A DNA stretch of 45,846 nucleotides from an uncultured Alphaproteobacteria bacterium (GTDB taxonomy: Bacteria > Pseudomonadota > Alphaproteobacteria > RF32 > CAG-239): contig CALXPT010000014.1 of the NCBI GenBank assembly GCA_944390355.1, forward strand, positions 1 through 45,846, read 5' to 3'. Shown here piece by piece: positions 8,965 through 18,515 of this stretch (within the stretch, counting starts at the first letter, position 1; each line of letters begins with the position of its first letter). The translations under genes and the position numbers were made by a program. The notes under the pieces were generated by a model. It saw only the letters and a list, made by a program, of their open reading frames with translations. It was not told the origin of the DNA and made no database searches.

Positions 8965-10446
8965 GTGTTGGCTTTGGCTTTTTTTATATCTGTTTTTTCC
9001 AGTGTTACTTGGTTAATCTATGCCGCCCTCTTTATCCGTGAGAAATTGGCCGGTTTGCCCCTTATTGATTTGAGCTTGTTTGATGCATCTATCTATTTGG
9101 CTTTCTTACTCTTGCCGGTGTTTGTTTTATGGGGGGTATTCGGCTATATTAACCAATATGCTAATAACCGTAATATCGGTCGGAGTATTTATGATCTCTT
9201 TAAACAGATGAAAAAGAATCTTGATTATACCGATTTGGTTGCAAGAATCATGCTTGAAGCCGAACAGGAAATTAAAGACGGTTTTATCTTAAATAAATTT
9301 GATGTTTTTATTTCCGATATGAATGAGATATTGTCCGAGATTATTAAACGCTCCGGAATCGCCTCCGTTGAACAAATCGACAATTTATGGGCTAAGGTGC
9401 AGAACGGCGGAAAATGGTCTTTCGGAAAAGTTTTAATCGAGGTGTTTCAAAGTCAATCCGATTTCCAACTCAGAATGTATAACCGTGCTCAGAAAGATAA
9501 GGTCTTGTCCGGCTCTGTTCAGGAATTTTGTGCTCGTTATCAAGCTTTGCTCACTTTGCTTGAAAAGCATGATAAAGAACATGTGTTTCTTAATTTGGTG
9601 GAAACCGGTGTGTTTGGCAAAATTTACTCTATCTTTTTGCCGATTTCCGATGAACTCGTTCAAGGCAGAGAAAATTTAACGGCAAAAGAGAATCAGAGCG
9701 CATTCTCGGCTCTCAGCTCGGTAATGAATGTGTCAAATGCCAGAGAGGCTTCTTTCAACGAACCGGAGACTTTTAAAGCTCTTGATCGGAAAAATGCCTT
9801 TAATCAAGAGAAAAATCAGCCTCAAGCCAATAATGTGCAAAATGATGAAAAAGTTAAAAAGACTTCTTCAAAGTTCTCTCTCTTTAAAAAGAAAAAGAAG
9901 GATTATGAGGTCGGTGAAGACAGCGAATCGGAAAAAGACGATCCTTTCACCATGGCTCTTGAACGTAGTTTCGGAACCGAAGATCCTGCGACTTTTGATA
10001 AAGAGCCCAGATTTGATGCACCGATTGATACGTCATCTCGTTCTTTGTCTCGTAGTGAAAGTGACAGCTCCGCTTTTACTTTCAACTCCGAAAGCTCTAA
10101 AGTTGTTTCTTTTGTTGATGCGGCCGCGGTTAATCTTCCGAAATCCATCAAAAATAATGCTAAAGAACCTTGGCATGATGAAGAGCAACTTGATATTGAA
10201 GATTTTACAGGTCATCCGCAAGAAAAAAACGATAATTCAGAGAATTTATCCGAAACCGTTGATTTTGATGATACCAGAAAATCTTTAAAAGCTTTACGCC
10301 GTGAGTGGGAGAAATTGAAAAATTCGGAAACAAAAAAAGAATCTGCATCTAAAAATTTTGACGAAGGGCAACAACAGTCTTCTGATGATAATCGTTTCTC
10401 CTATCCTTTCGGGAGTTGGGTTAATGAAGTCGGAAGCAATAAGTAA
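8965..10446 (+). CDS. Unknown inner-membrane protein with a long charged tail
   Basis: I do not recognise this 493-aa protein. It has two N-terminal transmembrane segments (about residues 1-20 and 43-65), a helical cytoplasmic domain to about residue 235, and a low-complexity Lys/Asp/Ser-rich tail that is probably disordered to the C-terminus. The start is the GTG at 8965, supported by GGAG nine bases upstream; the ATG at 8958 is in another frame. Its last 23 bases overlap yejA, so the two are probably translationally coupled. This may point to a role in envelope or transport functions, but that is inference from context only. Confidence 0.75.
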   Translation: MLALAFFISVFSSVTWLIYAALFIREKLAGLPLIDLSLFDASIYLAFLLLPVFVLWGVFGYINQYANNRNIGRSIYDLFKQMKKNLDYTDLVARIMLEAEQEIKDGFILNKFDVFISDMNEILSEIIKRSGIASVEQIDNLWAKVQNGGKWSFGKVLIEVFQSQSDFQLRMYNRAQKDKVLSGSVQEFCARYQALLTLLEKHDKEHVFLNLVETGVFGKIYSIFLPISDELVQGRENLTAKENQSAFSALSSVMNVSNAREASFNEPETFKALDRKNAFNQEKNQPQANNVQNDEKVKKTSSKFSLFKKKKKDYEVGEDSESEKDDPFTMALERSFGTEDPATFDKEPRFDAPIDTSSRSLSRSESDSSAFTFNSESSKVVSFVDAAAVNLPKSIKNNAKEPWHDEEQLDIEDFTGHPQEKNDNSENLSETVDFDDTRKSLKALRREWEKLKNSETKKESASKNFDEGQQQSSDDNRFSYPFGSWVNEVGSNK

Positions 10447-12268
10447 ACTTCTGCCTTTGATTCTTTTGACTGCCGGCCTGTTTGTCGGCAGTTTTTGTGC
10501 GGCAAATGAACCTAAAGTTACAGCCCCGATTTATCCCGTTATTTCTTTATACGACGAGCCAAAATATTCTGCCGATTTTGAAAATTTTGAATATGTTAAC
10601 TCGCATGCGCCGAAAGGCGGTCGGGTCGTCTTTCCTTCCTATGGCGGGTTTGACAGTTTTAATCCTTTTATTTTTAAGGGAAATGCCGCTACCGAAGTTG
10701 CGGCTTTGACTTTGGATACACTCGGGGTTACTCCGGCCGATGATCCGGCTTCCGTTTATCCTCTTATTGCCAAAGCGTTTGAACTACCTAAAGACAAATC
10801 TTTTATCGGGTTTATCCTTGATGAAAAGGCTCAATTCTCTGATGGGTCTCCCATTTTGGCCGATGATGTGATTTTTTCTTTTAATGCACTTATTCAAAAG
10901 GGCGCGCCGATTTATAAGGTTTATTACGCAGATGTCGCGAGGGTCGAAAAAATTTCGCCTCGTCATGTGCGCTTTTATTTTAAGCCGAAAGCGCAAAACA
11001 AAGAACTTCCATTGATTTTAGCCCAACTTTCCATATTTTCCGCAAAAGACTGGGAAAACAAAGATTTTAGTACTCCGACACTCGCTCCTTTTTTGGGCAG
11101 CGGGCCTTACCTTGTCGATAAATTTCAGGCCGGAAAGTCCATTTCTTTTAAAAGGAATCCTAATTATTGGGCCAAAGACAAGCCGACGCGTAAAGGTCTA
11201 TTTAATTTTGATGAAGTTGTTTATGATTACTATCAAGATACTACCGTTACTCTGCAAGCCCTGTTTTCCGGAAATATTGATGTCAGAGAAGAGTATATCG
11301 CAAAAATCTGGGTTACCGGCTATGATAATGATGTCGTGAACAGCGGCAAAGTTCTTAAAGATGAAATTTTACATAATAACCCTGCAAATTTGCAGATGTT
11401 TGCTTTCAATTTACGCAAAGATAAATTTAAGGATAAACGCGTGCGGCAGGCAATCGGGCTTGCTTTTGATTTTGACTGGGCTAATAAAAAACTTTTTTAT
11501 TCTCAATATGCCAGAATTTACAGCTATTTTACTAATACGGGAATGGAAGCAACCTCTCTCCCTAAAGGAAAAGAGCTTGCCATCTTAAAAAAATATAAAA
11601 GCGAGCTGCCCGATGAAATTTTTAGTCAAGCTCCGTCTCTGCCACAACACAAAAATCATCTGGAAACCAGAGAAAACCTCAAAAAAGCCGTGAAACTTCT
11701 GCAAGAGGCCGGTTATGGCTTTGTTGAGGGAAAAATGACTAATCTCAAAACCGGTGAAGCCTTACGGTTTGAAATTTTTGACAACTCGGCAAACGGTTCT
11801 TCTTTTACGCGCGTTATGCTGCCGTTTATTAAAAACCTCAAAAAAATCGGAATCGAGGCTCAATTTCGTACCGTGGAAGTCAATATTTATAAAAACCGTT
11901 TGGACAATTTTGATTTTGATGTCGCCATTATTGCTCTTTCTACCCCCAGACTTCCGGGGAATGAACAAAAAGAGCTGTGGGGGTCGCAATCAGCTTTGAT
12001 TAACGGTTCTTATAACATTATGGGAATCCAAAACAAAGTGGTCGACGAACTTGTTGACGGGCTTATTAAGGCTCAGAAAAAAGATGATTATCAAGCTTAT
12101 GTCAGAGCCTTGGACCGTGTTCTACTCAACGAAAATTATATGATTCCGCAATGGTTTGCTCCGGCGTCCCGCGTTGCATACCAAAACAAATTTGAACATC
12201 CTGCTAATAAGTCAAAGGTCGGATTTCAGCCGTTTAGCTGGTGGGTTAAGGAGGAATTCTTAAAATGA
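10424..12268 (+). CDS. yejA: Periplasmic substrate-binding protein of an oligopeptide-type ABC transporter (YejA-like)
   Basis: Family 5 extracellular solute-binding protein, like YejA, which captures peptides in the periplasm for import. The start at 10424 is preferred over one 66 bases upstream because it gives a standard signal peptide ([20 protein letters not shown], cleavage near residue 27) and has GGGAG upstream. The 614-aa length fits YejA. Typical family 5 segments include [18 protein letters not shown] and [10 protein letters not shown]. It overlaps the preceding gene by 23 bases and yejB by four (ATGA). The usual second permease and ATPase genes are missing downstream. Confidence 0.9.
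   Translation: MKSEAISKLLPLILLTAGLFVGSFCAANEPKVTAPIYPVISLYDEPKYSADFENFEYVNSHAPKGGRVVFPSYGGFDSFNPFIFKGNAATEVAALTLDTLGVTPADDPASVYPLIAKAFELPKDKSFIGFILDEKAQFSDGSPILADDVIFSFNALIQKGAPIYKVYYADVARVEKISPRHVRFYFKPKAQNKELPLILAQLSIFSAKDWENKDFSTPTLAPFLGSGPYLVDKFQAGKSISFKRNPNYWAKDKPTRKGLFNFDEVVYDYYQDTTVTLQALFSGNIDVREEYIAKIWVTGYDNDVVNSGKVLKDEILHNNPANLQMFAFNLRKDKFKDKRVRQAIGLAFDFDWANKKLFYSQYARIYSYFTNTGMEATSLPKGKELAILKKYKSELPDEIFSQAPSLPQHKNHLETRENLKKAVKLLQEAGYGFVEGKMTNLKTGEALRFEIFDNSANGSSFTRVMLPFIKNLKKIGIEAQFRTVEVNIYKNRLDNFDFDVAIIALSTPRLPGNEQKELWGSQSALINGSYNIMGIQNKVVDELVDGLIKAQKKDDYQAYVRALDRVLLNENYMIPQWFAPASRVAYQNKFEHPANKSKVGFQPFSWWVKEEFLK
12248..12254 (+). promoter_or_regulatory. Strong ribosome binding site of yejB inside yejA
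   Basis: AAGGAGG lies 10 bases before the yejB ATG at 12265, within the last codons of yejA. Together with the ATGA overlap this shows coupled translation of the two transporter genes. Confidence 0.8.
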
Positions 12269-13341
12269 GAAATTATATATTGAAACGAATTTTATTAATT
12301 CCTCTCACATTGTTCGGAATTTTATGCATTAATTTTTTCATTATTCAGATGGCTCCGGGAGGACCGGTTGAATATATGTTGGCTAAATACCGCGGAATGA
12401 ATGTCGATGCGACTTCTTCCTTGACTTCTACCTCGCAAATGAACGCGTCTCAGCACAGCGAATCGTCTTATCAAGGGGCGCAGGGCGTGCCGGATTATTT
12501 GGTGGAAGAACTCAAAAAGCAATTTGGTTTTGATAAACCCATTTATGTGCGTTTTCTTAAGATGATTAAAGATTATGCCTTATTTGATTTCGGGAAAAGC
12601 TATTATAAAGACAAAACCGTTTCTCAATTGATTTGGGAGAGGCTGCCGGTTTCTATTTCTTTAGGCCTATGGTCGACTTTGATTATTTATCTTGTCTCAA
12701 TTCCGCTCGGAGTTAAAAAAGCCGTGCGCGACGGGTCGAGTTTTGATGTGTGGACTTCTTTTATTGTGGTTCTCGGTTCTTCTATTCCGGTATTTTTGTT
12801 TGCCGTGTTTTTGATTGTCTTTTTTGCCGGTGGAACTTATTTTCAATGGTTTCCTTTACGCGGGCTTACTTCTTCAAATTGGGAAGAACTCTCTTGGGGC
12901 GGAAAAATTATTGACTATTTTTGGCATATTACACTCCCCGTGCTAACCATGGTTATCGGTGGGTTTGCATCGCTTACAATGCTGACTAAAAACTCTTTTG
13001 TTGATGAACTTTCCAAGCCCTATGTCTTAACCGCAAAAGCTAAAGGTCTTAAAGAAAATCAGGTTTTATACGGGCATGTTTTTAGAAATGCCATGTTGAT
13101 TGTGATTGCCGGTTTTCCATCCATGCTTATTAAAATGCTCTTCACGGGCTCTTTGTTAATTGAGGTGATTTTTTCTCTTAACGGGCTTGGCTTGCTCGGC
13201 TATGAGGCAATTATGACGCGCGATTATCCGGTGATTTTCGGTACTCTTTATATTTTTGCGCTTATCGGGCTTGTGTTGAAACTCATCAGCGACATTACCT
13301 ATTCTCTGGTTGACCCAAGAATTAATTTTGAGGCTATTTAG
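12265..13341 (+). CDS. yejB: Peptide ABC transporter permease (YejB-like)
   Basis: Inner-membrane permease of the oligopeptide/microcin C type importer. The 358-aa protein has an N-terminal transmembrane helix with the family stretch [16 protein letters not shown], a periplasmic segment containing [18 protein letters not shown], then five more helices with the ATPase-coupling loop near [19 protein letters not shown] (about residues 252-270). The Ser/Thr/Gln-rich stretch near residues 48-70 is probably a periplasmic loop. No yejE or yejF follows; a terminator and a convergent gene come next. The second permease and ATPase must be encoded elsewhere, or the system is reduced. Confidence 0.92.
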   Translation: MRNYILKRILLIPLTLFGILCINFFIIQMAPGGPVEYMLAKYRGMNVDATSSLTSTSQMNASQHSESSYQGAQGVPDYLVEELKKQFGFDKPIYVRFLKMIKDYALFDFGKSYYKDKTVSQLIWERLPVSISLGLWSTLIIYLVSIPLGVKKAVRDGSSFDVWTSFIVVLGSSIPVFLFAVFLIVFFAGGTYFQWFPLRGLTSSNWEELSWGGKIIDYFWHITLPVLTMVIGGFASLTMLTKNSFVDELSKPYVLTAKAKGLKENQVLYGHVFRNAMLIVIAGFPSMLIKMLFTGSLLIEVIFSLNGLGLLGYEAIMTRDYPVIFGTLYIFALIGLVLKLISDITYSLVDPRINFEAI

Positions 13342-13349
13342 CCACAAAA

Positions 13350-13380
13350 AAAGAGATTGCAAGACACAATCTCTTTCTTT
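13350..13380. terminator. Bidirectional terminator between yejB and the 13419 gene
   Basis: Stem AAAGAGATTG / CAATCTCTTT (13350-13359 with 13367-13376). CTTTTA follows on the plus strand and a run of seven T on the minus strand, so it can end both convergent transcripts. Confidence 0.9.
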
Positions 13381-13418
13381 TAATACCATAACTTTTACGG
13401 TTCTAGCCAATCTATTAA

Positions 13419-14177
13419 CTATGCACGGCGGCGGTCGTTTAATTTGTCTTCTATCATTAGCTGAAGGGTTGTGTCGATTTGCGGTCTCTCCCTCACTACT
13501 TGCTTTGAACCTCCATTAAAGTTAATTTGCTTCATCAACTCGGGGTTGGCTTGCAACAGGCTCAGCTTTTGTTGTTCTAATGCCTGCTCAATAAGTTTGT
13601 TTTGCATTTGCAGAAGTTCCATTATTTGCGGGTTTAATAACTGAATACTCTCCGTGGTTTGCAAACCAAGACGCGCCAAGTCATTTTGAAAAGCTTGGTG
13701 TTGCTGTTCAAAGGACTCTTTTTCCATATGCCTTTTCTTTACATCGCGGAATATCTCAAATGTTCCCATCCCTTCTATCTTATAGTTCCTTTGATTATAT
13801 ATTCGCTCTGCGCTAAATGCGTGCAACATATTTTCGGGGTCAATATGCGGAATGTTAAAGTGAATATTGTTGCTGTCATATATCATTATATTATCGCGAA
13901 AATATTCATAAGTATGTTTCTTTTGGCGGTATTTGTTTATGCCGGCATAGCTGTATGCGATATCCACCAAATCTTTCGTGAACCCCTCTCTGGATAATAT
14001 CGGCAAGTTCTTTTCGTTTGCATGTGGCTGATAGGCTGCTTGTAAAATTGACAGCTGACGCAACTTCACTAATTCGGCAAACTGCTCTTCCTTAAACGGA
14101 ACGTTGGATGATAAGCCGTCACGACCGGCTTTATCAACCATTTGCATCATTTTATCATGTAAAATTTGGGTTAGCAT
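13419..14177 (-). CDS. Orphan protein of unknown function, helical and Gln-rich
   Basis: I do not recognise this 252-aa protein. No signal peptide or membrane segment is visible, so it should be cytoplasmic. The C-terminal half (about 150-225) is Gln/Leu-rich and probably coiled coil; the middle is rich in Tyr, His and Asn. The leader has a plausible promoter (TTGTTT-N17-TATATT around 14199-14227), with a further TG after the -10 giving TATATTTG, and only a weak purine-rich SD. The gene stands alone between terminators. It is probably lineage-specific. Confidence 0.65.
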   Translation of the reverse strand: MLTQILHDKMMQMVDKAGRDGLSSNVPFKEEQFAELVKLRQLSILQAAYQPHANEKNLPILSREGFTKDLVDIAYSYAGINKYRQKKHTYEYFRDNIMIYDSNNIHFNIPHIDPENMLHAFSAERIYNQRNYKIEGMGTFEIFRDVKKRHMEKESFEQQHQAFQNDLARLGLQTTESIQLLNPQIMELLQMQNKLIEQALEQQKLSLLQANPELMKQINFNGGSKQVVRERPQIDTTLQLMIEDKLNDRRRA

Positions 14178-14253
14178 TTTCTTCTCTGTCCCATTTGCTT
14201 TTTTAATTTTGGGACAAATATAGCATATTTTTAGTCTAAAAACAAGCCCTTTT

Positions 14254-14730
14254 TTATTTAAAATTTTCGATTATCGGCTTAAATTCACTAATTAGCCGAC
14301 GATAAATTTCTTGCTTGAAATAAATTACATGTTTGTCCGAATTTTCTATCTTGTCCCAGCGCCAATTCTTAAACTCCGGCTCCTCTGTCGCCAAATTTAT
14401 TTCGCTGTCTTCTCCATCAAACAAAAACAGACACCAATATTGCTCTTGCCCGTCGGTTTTTATTCCTCTTTGGGCAAATTTTGCTTTTATTTCTTCCGGA
14501 AATTCTTCAATTATGCTGTGGGGCATTTGTGCAATAAAACGAACGCTCGTGATTGAGGTTTCTTCCCTTAACTCTCGCCGAGCCGCTTCTTGCGGGGTTT
14601 CCCCTTCTTCAATCCCTCCCTGCGGAAACTGCCAACTCATCCCCTCTTCACCTATTAGTCTTTCACACATTAAAACTAACTTGTCTTTATTAAAAACTAC
14701 TATTCCGGCATTGGGACGATATTTTTTCAT
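14254..14730 (-). CDS. rppH: RNA pyrophosphohydrolase RppH (Nudix family)
   Basis: Nudix hydrolase that removes pyrophosphate from the 5' end of mRNA and so starts RNA decay. The N-terminus MKKYRPNAGIVVFN is typical of RppH. The start at ATG 14730 is preferred to the longer TTG form because AGGA lies 8 bases before it; the result is 158 aa. The Nudix box reads GGIEEGETPQEAARRELREE then TSI, where the final Gly of the consensus (EExGU) is Ser. The catalytic REUxEE core is intact, so activity is likely. It is the last gene of the gpmI-envC-ctpA-polysaccharide deacetylase operon. Confidence 0.92.
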   Translation of the reverse strand: MKKYRPNAGIVVFNKDKLVLMCERLIGEEGMSWQFPQGGIEEGETPQEAARRELREETSITSVRFIAQMPHSIIEEFPEEIKAKFAQRGIKTDGQEQYWCLFLFDGEDSEINLATEEPEFKNWRWDKIENSDKHVIYFKQEIYRRLISEFKPIIENFK

Positions 14731-14743
14731 CTTCTCTTTCCTG

Positions 14744-15922
14744 CTACTCGACAACTATCGCTGAAATCGGAACCAATGCAAACGGGCGTTCGATTTCCGT
14801 TATATTTTGCTCTTTCATTTGTTCATAGGTTAATTGCGGCGAAAAAGTTTTGACCCATTCGTTAAGAGCCTTTATCGCTGAGGCCTTTAAACCACTCACG
14901 ATTAAAACACTACCTTGCTTTTGCGCAATTTCTTCCGCCTCGGAGAGTTTTTGGGCTATCTCCTGCGGCGTATATTCCTCTATGATGATGTCGGATTTGC
15001 GCCGCGCCAAACCTGTTACTGCTATGTTGTTTAACTCATTTTCTCCGGTCGCATCTATCATTAAAAGTCCCATTTTGCTTACCCTGTCAAGCAAATCCGA
15101 TAAACCCTCCTCGACATCGTCGCTGACAATGCCTTCGCTAACCACTACTCCTCCGTTCGGCATTGACGCTGCTATGCTCTTATAAAGTCTCAAAATATTT
15201 TCTTCATGGCTGACGTTTAAACTCAATGACAATGGGCCGTTGTCTGATTTTAACATATCTTTGGGAGATAAAAGCAAGTCGGCATAGGTCTCGTGCCCTA
15301 GAAGACGCGCGTTTTTTATTAATGCTACATTCTCCTCCCCGTATGGTGAAAAAGAAAATGCAACTTCTTTGGGGAGCTTAGTCATGATTTCTTGTGATAA
15401 TCGCCGATTTAGCCCTAATCCCGTGATGATTATGGATACACGATAAAAATTCGGCTGTACTTTCGGATGTTCTTGCGCAAACACTATCCATGGCTTTTGT
15501 CCGTTGCTGCCTATCTTGGGTAGTACCTGCCCTTGCACCTCTTGCTCGTAATTCGAATTTCGCTCCGCTTCGGCTAATGGTGCATAACCACTAAAGTCTG
15601 ACAACTTCGGTATTGCGGGCGTTTCTTTCATCAGTTGTTTTAAAAATTCTTCCTTGCTTTGTTTTATTTTTTGTTCTACGGGCAACTGCTCTTCAATCGC
15701 CTTGGGTGTTTCTTCGGATTTTACAATACGCAAACCATCCGGCAAAGTTATTACGAATTTCGGCGACTTGTTTTTGGTATCAAACAATATCCTATCAATT
15801 TTTGTTTTATATTCCGGTTCACTCGACTTGTCGGCAAAGAAATACCCCGTTCCGCCCAAAACTGAAATCAGCAACAATAGTCCTGCTATTCCTATGAGTT
15901 TATATTTCAAGCCTTTTTTCAC
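14744..15922 (-). CDS. Divergent polysaccharide deacetylase family protein (DUF610, YibQ-like)
   Basis: Membrane-anchored protein of the DUF610/YibQ group, distantly related to NodB-type polysaccharide deacetylases. The 392-aa protein has one N-terminal transmembrane helix (about residues 8-28), a variable linker, and the C-terminal domain from about residue 155, with IIITGLGLNRRLSQEI and VAFSFSPYGE. The family is often found beside envC and ctpA, as here, and may act in peptidoglycan remodelling; the substrate is unknown. It starts with GTG at 15922, only 12 bp after the ctpA stop, and rppH follows 13 bp downstream. Confidence 0.88.
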   Translation of the reverse strand: MKKGLKYKLIGIAGLLLLISVLGGTGYFFADKSSEPEYKTKIDRILFDTKNKSPKFVITLPDGLRIVKSEETPKAIEEQLPVEQKIKQSKEEFLKQLMKETPAIPKLSDFSGYAPLAEAERNSNYEQEVQGQVLPKIGSNGQKPWIVFAQEHPKVQPNFYRVSIIITGLGLNRRLSQEIMTKLPKEVAFSFSPYGEENVALIKNARLLGHETYADLLLSPKDMLKSDNGPLSLSLNVSHEENILRLYKSIAASMPNGGVVVSEGIVSDDVEEGLSDLLDRVSKMGLLMIDATGENELNNIAVTGLARRKSDIIIEEYTPQEIAQKLSEAEEIAQKQGSVLIVSGLKASAIKALNEWVKTFSPQLTYEQMKEQNITEIERPFALVPISAIVVE

Positions 15923-15934
15923 GTCTCATCACCT

Positions 15935-17242
15935 TTATTTGCTCGTTTCCCCTTGCTGATATAATCCCAAAGCGCGAACTAAATCCAATGCGCGCGAAAG
16001 TTGGTAGTCTTTAGCCAATTCTTCTTTTTCTTTTTTATCCGCGGCTAACTTTTTGGCATCTTTTTTATCTTCGCTGTCATTTTTGAGTGCGTTTTGATAT
16101 TCTCCTTCGCTTAACTCAAACGGGCTCTCTATTTCTTCTACCTTTGAGGGTTTGACTATAACATCAGGCACAATCCCTTTGAGCTGTATTGAACGACCCG
16201 ACGGCGTATAATATCGTGCCGTGGTTAAGCGCATTGCTCCATTATTATTTAACGGAATAATGGTTTGTACAGAACCCTTGCCAAATGTTTTTTCGCCTAA
16301 AATTATCGCTCTCTTGTGGTCTTGCAACGCGCCGGCAACAATCTCAGAGGCCGAGGCCGAACCATCGTTTACCAATACGACTATCGGCATGCCGTCGGTT
16401 ATGTCTCCGGGTTTGGCCGTGTATTTGACCGTATCTTCTTCATTGCGTGAGCGGGTCGATACGATTTCGCCTTTTTCCAAAAACAAATCCGAAACATTAA
16501 CCGCTTGGTCTAACAAACCTCCAGGGTTGTTGCGCACATCTATAACTATACCCTTTAGGTCTTTGTATTTCTTTTTTGCCTCTTTTACCGCTTTGGTTAT
16601 GTTGCTGTCAACATCCTCGCTGAATGAGGTTATGCGGATATATAACACATCATCACCTTTGATTGAGCTCTTTACCGACTGTATTTTGATTTCTTCTCTC
16701 TTTATGGTTACATCAAAGGGTTTTTCATTAAAACGGCGAATCGTTAATTTGACTTTTGTGCCGACTTTGCCGCGCATTTTATCCACCGCATCATTCAAAC
16801 TCATTCCGATAACCGACTCTCCGTCGATGTTTACGATATAGTCTCCGGGTTTTAATCCTGCCTTGTAGGCCGGTGTGTCATCCATCGGGGAAATAACTTT
16901 TACCACACCGCTTTCCATGGTTACTTCTATACCCAATCCGCCAAATTTTCCTTTGGTTTGTTCACTCATGTATTTGAAGTCTTTGCCATCCATATAGCTT
17001 GAGTGCGGGTCTAATGATGTTAACATGCCGTTGATGGCCGCTTCTATCAACTGCTTATCACTTACTTCTTCTACATATGAGCTCTTGGCTCGCTCCATCA
17101 CATCTCCGAACAGATTCAATAACTCATAGGTATCAACATTTTCTTCAACGGCTTTTTTATCTGTTTTTGCGGCATATACAGCGGTTGAAAAAAGCAACAT
17201 CGCGCTTAATGATAAAGAAAAAAGTGATTTTTTGTTCAACAT
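15935..17242 (-). CDS. ctpA: C-terminal processing peptidase, S41 family
   Basis: Periplasmic serine protease of the CtpA/Prc type, which trims C-termini and often controls cell-wall hydrolases. The 435-aa protein has a cleavable signal peptide ending near AVYA (residue 24), a PDZ domain (about 100-180) and the S41 catalytic domain. The Ser/Lys dyad sits in NDGSASASEIVAG (Ser near 297) and GEKTFGKGSVQT (Lys near 322). A Lys/Asp/Glu-rich tail follows. It lies between envC and the DUF610 gene, a conserved alphaproteobacterial order. Confidence 0.96.
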   Translation of the reverse strand: MLNKKSLFSLSLSAMLLFSTAVYAAKTDKKAVEENVDTYELLNLFGDVMERAKSSYVEEVSDKQLIEAAINGMLTSLDPHSSYMDGKDFKYMSEQTKGKFGGLGIEVTMESGVVKVISPMDDTPAYKAGLKPGDYIVNIDGESVIGMSLNDAVDKMRGKVGTKVKLTIRRFNEKPFDVTIKREEIKIQSVKSSIKGDDVLYIRITSFSEDVDSNITKAVKEAKKKYKDLKGIVIDVRNNPGGLLDQAVNVSDLFLEKGEIVSTRSRNEEDTVKYTAKPGDITDGMPIVVLVNDGSASASEIVAGALQDHKRAIILGEKTFGKGSVQTIIPLNNNGAMRLTTARYYTPSGRSIQLKGIVPDVIVKPSKVEEIESPFELSEGEYQNALKNDSEDKKDAKKLAADKKEKEELAKDYQLSRALDLVRALGLYQQGETSK

Positions 17243-17266
17243 TATGATTCATTCCCATTTTTTAAT

Positions 17267-18508
17267 TTAGTGTTTTAGCCAGATTAGCGGATTAATCGGA
17301 TGATTGTCTTTTCGGATTTCGACATACAACTTCGGGGTATCCGAATCTGACATTTGTCCGATTGGTTCTCCGGCCAACAAAAGTTGACCTAATTCGCAAT
17401 CTATACTCTCAAGTCCGGCCATGAGACTCAGATAGCCGCGGCCGTGCTCTATAATAATTAAGTTTCCATAGCCTCTGAACGGACCGGCAAATATTACATT
17501 GCCGTCAAACGGCGAGATTACTTGTGCCAAGGGTCTTGTGGCAATTGTTATTCCTTTTGAGGATACGCCCTTCGAGGTTTCTTCTCCATAACGCGTGATT
17601 ATACTCCCTCGTGCAGGCAGCGGAAGTTTGCCTTTGGCCTTGATAAAACCTTCTCCCAGTTCCTTTATAGACTGCGGTTTCAATTTTATCAAGTCAGCTC
17701 TTTGTTTTTCCTCTTCTTTTTTACGCCTTTGTTCCTCAGCCAGACGTTTGCGTTCCGCCTCTTGCTCACGCTTTTGTTTTGCCAAACGTTCTTTTTCCAA
17801 TTTATCAAGCAAATCTCTTAAATCTTGCGCTTGCGCCGCTAATTCATTAACCTTTTTCTTGGCGGCCTCCGACTGGCTCTCGATGTTTTGCCGCAACGCC
17901 GTTTTGCGCTTCATTAAAGACTTTAGCTCGGCATGCTCTTTTTCCAAATTTTGTTTTTCTTTGGTGATTTTTTGAACCTGTGTCTCCGCCTGTTTCTTTT
18001 GGATTTGAATTTTATCTAATTTTTCTTTTATCGCGGCGGCTTTTTCTTCCAACTGAGGAACAGTCTCACGCAAAAGCATGGCAGAACGTATAATCTCAAC
18101 CGGTGTTAACGGCTGCACAAATAATGATTCCGTCGGTTTTAAGGCTAAATTCTGCAATGCGGAAAGTGTGCGAATCAGATTTTCATCCTCTTTGCTAAAA
18201 TCTTCTTCCGCTACTTTCAACTCTTCTTTGATTTGAGCCAACTTGGCTTCCATCTCGGATAATTTATCTTCGTTATTTTGGATTACGCGTGCATACTTGA
18301 CTATGCTTGAGCTTATCTCTTTAACTTCGGCTTTGATTTTGGCGGCCTTTTGTGCCAACTCATCGCTTTTGGCCTTTTGCTCCGCCACTTGCTTTTCCAT
18401 TTTAGCCAATTCGGACTTTGAGACATCCGCCGCCGACAAGGGCTGTGCCGAGAACAGAATCATTCCCAGCGCAGCCACAAATATTTTGTCAGTCATGCGG
18501 ATTTTCAT
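17267..18508 (-). CDS. envC: Murein hydrolase activator EnvC family protein
   Basis: Periplasmic activator of cell-wall amidases at the division site. The 413-aa protein has a signal peptide (cleavage near PLSA-AD, residue 27), a long coiled coil (about 30-275) and a C-terminal LytM/M23 domain (about 295-413). The zinc-binding residues of active M23 peptidases are missing: the HxxxD position reads SKGITIAT and the HxH position reads LYVEIR. This is expected for EnvC-type activators, which are not hydrolases. It starts 7 bp after gpmI, with AAGGA inside the end of gpmI as SD. Confidence 0.93.
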   Translation of the reverse strand: MKIRMTDKIFVAALGMILFSAQPLSAADVSKSELAKMEKQVAEQKAKSDELAQKAAKIKAEVKEISSSIVKYARVIQNNEDKLSEMEAKLAQIKEELKVAEEDFSKEDENLIRTLSALQNLALKPTESLFVQPLTPVEIIRSAMLLRETVPQLEEKAAAIKEKLDKIQIQKKQAETQVQKITKEKQNLEKEHAELKSLMKRKTALRQNIESQSEAAKKKVNELAAQAQDLRDLLDKLEKERLAKQKREQEAERKRLAEEQRRKKEEEKQRADLIKLKPQSIKELGEGFIKAKGKLPLPARGSIITRYGEETSKGVSSKGITIATRPLAQVISPFDGNVIFAGPFRGYGNLIIIEHGRGYLSLMAGLESIDCELGQLLLAGEPIGQMSDSDTPKLYVEIRKDNHPINPLIWLKH

Positions 18509-18515
18509 TCGCTTA

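Noticed and set aside
14731..14754. Longer form of RppH starting at TTG 14754
   Set aside because: It would overlap the preceding gene and add residues not found in RppH; the ATG at 14730 has a better SD and the conserved N-terminus.
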